From NCBI GenBank assembly GCA_009921765.1, contig RFXC01000168.1, positions 1 to 9,712 on the forward strand: a stretch of 9,712 bases of DNA, given 5' to 3'. The stretch comes from Betaproteobacteria bacterium (GTDB lineage: Bacteria; Pseudomonadota; Gammaproteobacteria; Burkholderiales; Burkholderiaceae). A model generated the notes under the pieces. The model was not told the DNA's origin. It made no database searches and worked only from the letters and a program-made list of their open reading frames with translations. Positions 8,003-9,712 of the stretch are shown here, piece by piece; within the stretch, counting starts at the first letter, position 1; each line of letters opens with the position of its first letter. Made by a program: the position numbers and the translations under genes.

Positions 8003-8641
8003 CTACGCCGCGGGGTGGGATGCACTGGCTGGCGCGCGCTCGCCCGCGGTGAGCAGGCGCTCGCAGTAGCGCGCGATCAGGTCGATCTCTAGGTTCACCT
8101 TCACGCCCGGCTTCAGATGCTTCAAGGTGGTGACCGCGATAGTGTGCGGAATCAGGTTGATGGCGAAATCGGTGCCCGCAGGCGAATCATCGACCTGGTT
8201 CACGGTCAGGCTCACGCCGTTCACTGTGATCGACCCCTTGTAGGCCAGATAACGACCCAGCCCGACCGGTGCCCGCACCACCAGAAGCCACGACTCCCCG
8301 ACCGCCTCAAAGCGGCGCACCTCGCCCAGCCCATCGACATGACCCGACACCAGATGCCCGCCCAGCCGGTCGGCGAGCCGAAGCGATTTTTCAAGGTTGA
8401 CCTCACCCGGCTGCGCGAGCCCCACTGTGCGCGCAAGGCTCTCGGCCGAGACATCAAACGACAGGCGGCTGCCCTCGATCGCCACCACCGTCATACAGGC
8501 GCCCTGAATGGCGATTGAATCGCCGATGGCGACATCATCCAGTCCCAACGCACCCGCTTCAACCACAAGCCGCACGCCGGTGGTACCCAGCGGCTCGCAT
8601 CGCTCGATACGGCCGACCGCCGCGACGATTCCGGTAAACAT
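8003..8641 (-). CDS. ribE: Riboflavin synthase, alpha chain
   Basis: This enzyme dismutates two molecules of 6,7-dimethyl-8-ribityllumazine to riboflavin and 5-amino-6-ribitylaminouracil. The 212-residue product has the two tandem lumazine-binding barrels of the family. The first (about 1-95) begins MFTGIV and includes [13 protein letters not shown] (40-52); the second (about 96-190) includes [11 protein letters not shown] (94-104), [13 protein letters not shown] (135-147) and NLIPHT (162-167). The first barrel has Gln-Gly-Ala where many homologues have Asn-Gly-Val; the second keeps the usual form. The C-terminal 15 residues are unconserved. The ATG has a GGGA ribosome binding site, 18 bases after the ribD stop, and ribBA follows after 9 bases. 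The gene is called ribC in older E. coli usage. Confidence 0.97.
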   Translation of the reverse strand: MFTGIVAAVGRIERCEPLGTTGVRLVVEAGALGLDDVAIGDSIAIQGACMTVVAIEGSRLSFDVSAESLARTVGLAQPGEVNLEKSLRLADRLGGHLVSGHVDGLGEVRRFEAVGESWLLVVRAPVGLGRYLAYKGSITVNGVSLTVNQVDDSPAGTDFAINLIPHTIAVTTLKHLKPGVKVNLEIDLIARYCERLLTAGERAPASASHPAA

Positions 8642-8659
8642 TGACTGATTCCCAAAAAG

Positions 8660-9712
8660 TCAGCCGGCGCGCGCCACGCGGGCGAGCAGCCGGACGTCGT
8701 TGCCCAAGCGTTCCACCGACTGCAAGTCGAGCGCGATCCGCTCATCGAGTGAGGCCACCGCCTCCAGTTCAAACATCGGGCGTCCGCTGCCCAGAAGCGA
8801 TGCAGACAGATACGCGAGCAGTTCGTCCACACAGCGCTCGCGCAGAAGCGACGCATTGAGTTTGTACCCCGCCTCGACATGGACCTCGTTGATCCCGCGG
8901 CCCGCGAGTGTTCGCATGAGCGCAGGCAAATCGACCTTGCCCGACGGATTGGGGAGCACCAGCACCTCACAGCCACGATCCCGCAGTTCGGCGGCCTTAT
9001 CCGCACGCTCCTGAGAGCAGACGACCAGCACGTCGCCGCCCTTCAGCACCCGCGCCTGGAGGTCGACTTCCAGCCGCGAATCCACCAGCACCTTGATGGG
9101 CTGACGCCGCACGCCCTCAAGCCGCGCGGTAAGTTGCGGGTTGTCCTCGCGAACGGTCCCGATTCCGGTCAGGATGGCGCAGGCACGCGCCCGCCAGCGA
9201 TGACCGTCCTCGCGCGCCGCCTCACCGGTGATCCACTGGCTGCGCCCGTCAGGCAGCGCGGTGAATCCGTCAAGACTCGCAGCCACCTTCATCCTCACCC
9301 AAGGCAAGCCACGTGTCATGCGTGACACAAAGCCCGGATTGAGATCGGCCGCCTGCGCGCCGAGCAGCCCGCACCGCACGTCGATGCCGGCGGCGCGCAA
9401 CCGCGTGAGCCCCTCGCCGTTCACCAGCGGATTCGGGTCTTCCATCGCGGCGATCACCCGTGCCACCTTCGCCTCGATCAGCGCATCGGTGCAGGGCGGC
9501 GTGCGGCCATGGTGACTGCAGGGCTCAAGCGTAAGGTAGACGGTGGCCCCCCGGGCGCGCGCGCCCGCATGCGCGAGTGCAATCACCTCGGCATGGGGTT
9601 CACCGGCTCGAACATGCCACCCCTCTCCCACCATTTCACCGTCGCGCACCACCACGCAACCGACCCGCGGATTGGGGGTGGTCGTGTCCATGCCGCGCGC
9701 CGCCAGTTCGAT
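8660..9712 (-). CDS. ribD: Bifunctional pyrimidine deaminase/reductase RibD, 5' end cut by window
   Basis: RibD performs the deamination and then the NADPH-dependent reduction that turn the GTP cyclohydrolase II product into 5-amino-6-ribitylamino-uracil phosphate. The visible 350 residues begin IELAARGMDTTTPNPRVGC and lack only about the first ten of the usual protein; the frame is open to the window edge, so the internal ATG at 9691 is not the true start. The deaminase domain has the zinc site HAE (40-42) and PCSHHGRTPPC (64-74). The reductase domain follows from about residue 140 with RMKVAASLDGFTA, SQWITGEAAR, AILTGIGTVREDNPQLT and, near the end, VEAGYKLNASLL and LLGSGRPMF. Any riboswitch or promoter of this operon would lie outside the window. 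Confidence 0.97.
   Translation of the reverse strand: MELAARGMDTTTPNPRVGCVVVRDGEMVGEGWHVRAGEPHAEVIALAHAGARARGATVYLTLEPCSHHGRTPPCTDALIEAKVARVIAAMEDPNPLVNGEGLTRLRAAGIDVRCGLLGAQAADLNPGFVSRMTRGLPWVRMKVAASLDGFTALPDGRSQWITGEAAREDGHRWRARACAILTGIGTVREDNPQLTARLEGVRRQPIKVLVDSRLEVDLQARVLKGGDVLVVCSQERADKAAELRDRGCEVLVLPNPSGKVDLPALMRTLAGRGINEVHVEAGYKLNASLLRERCVDELLAYLSASLLGSGRPMFELEAVASLDERIALDLQSVERLGNDVRLLARVARAG

Noticed and set aside
8642..8662. Small inverted repeat TGACT/AGTCA between ribD and ribE
   Set aside because: It has only five base pairs with an 11-base loop around the ribE ribosome binding site; too weak to claim as a regulatory hairpin.
9551..9570. Alternating GC tract in ribD as Z-DNA or a special repeat
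   Set aside because: It encodes a conserved-position Ala/Arg run in RibD and is explained by codon choice in GC-rich DNA.

Overview
The window is a compact stretch of core chromosome from a GC-rich proteobacterium. Betaproteobacteria, probably Burkholderiales-like, fit best: the RecA, SucCD and RibBA sequences look betaproteobacterial, recA-recX is followed by sucC-sucD, and RibBA has a degenerate second domain. This assignment is by eye and no phylogeny was run. All twelve protein genes lie on the minus strand. I see no mobile element, tRNA, rRNA, CRISPR array or foreign-looking island, and no gene-free stretch longer than 220 bases.

In the direction of transcription (high to low coordinates) the window opens with a riboflavin operon: ribD (5' end cut by the window edge), ribE, ribBA and ribH. 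It runs straight on into nusB, thiL, pgpA and pncC. Gaps in this block are 26 bases or less, and four consecutive junctions overlap by 4 to 17 bases, which suggests one transcript with translational coupling. Together these genes make lumazine and riboflavin, supply a transcription antitermination factor, finish thiamine diphosphate synthesis, make phosphatidylglycerol and salvage NMN for NAD. The GTP cyclohydrolase II half of RibBA has lost its zinc cysteines and catalytic loop (the RibBX type), so the first committed step of riboflavin synthesis must be supplied by a ribA gene elsewhere.

A 97-base gap then carries a clear SOS promoter: a LexA box sits over the -35 element of recA. recA is followed after 26 bases by its modulator recX, which starts at TTG. 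The pncC-recA-recX order is the one known from E. coli, but here it directly follows the rib-nusB-thiL-pgpA block.

A 220-base gap separates recX from sucC-sucD, the two subunits of succinyl-CoA synthetase. sucD runs off the window before its active-site histidine. This gap is the most interesting non-coding part. It holds a short hairpin behind recX, a possible extended -10 promoter, and a sucC leader with strong self-complementarity that can be drawn as a pseudoknot reaching the sucC ribosome binding site.

Overall this is an ordinary housekeeping region. I found no new multigene system. The points worth a second look are the sucC leader, the degenerate RibBA domain, a duplicated start region in recA, a run of TTG-initiated genes at overlapping junctions, and a RecA without the acidic C-terminal tail.
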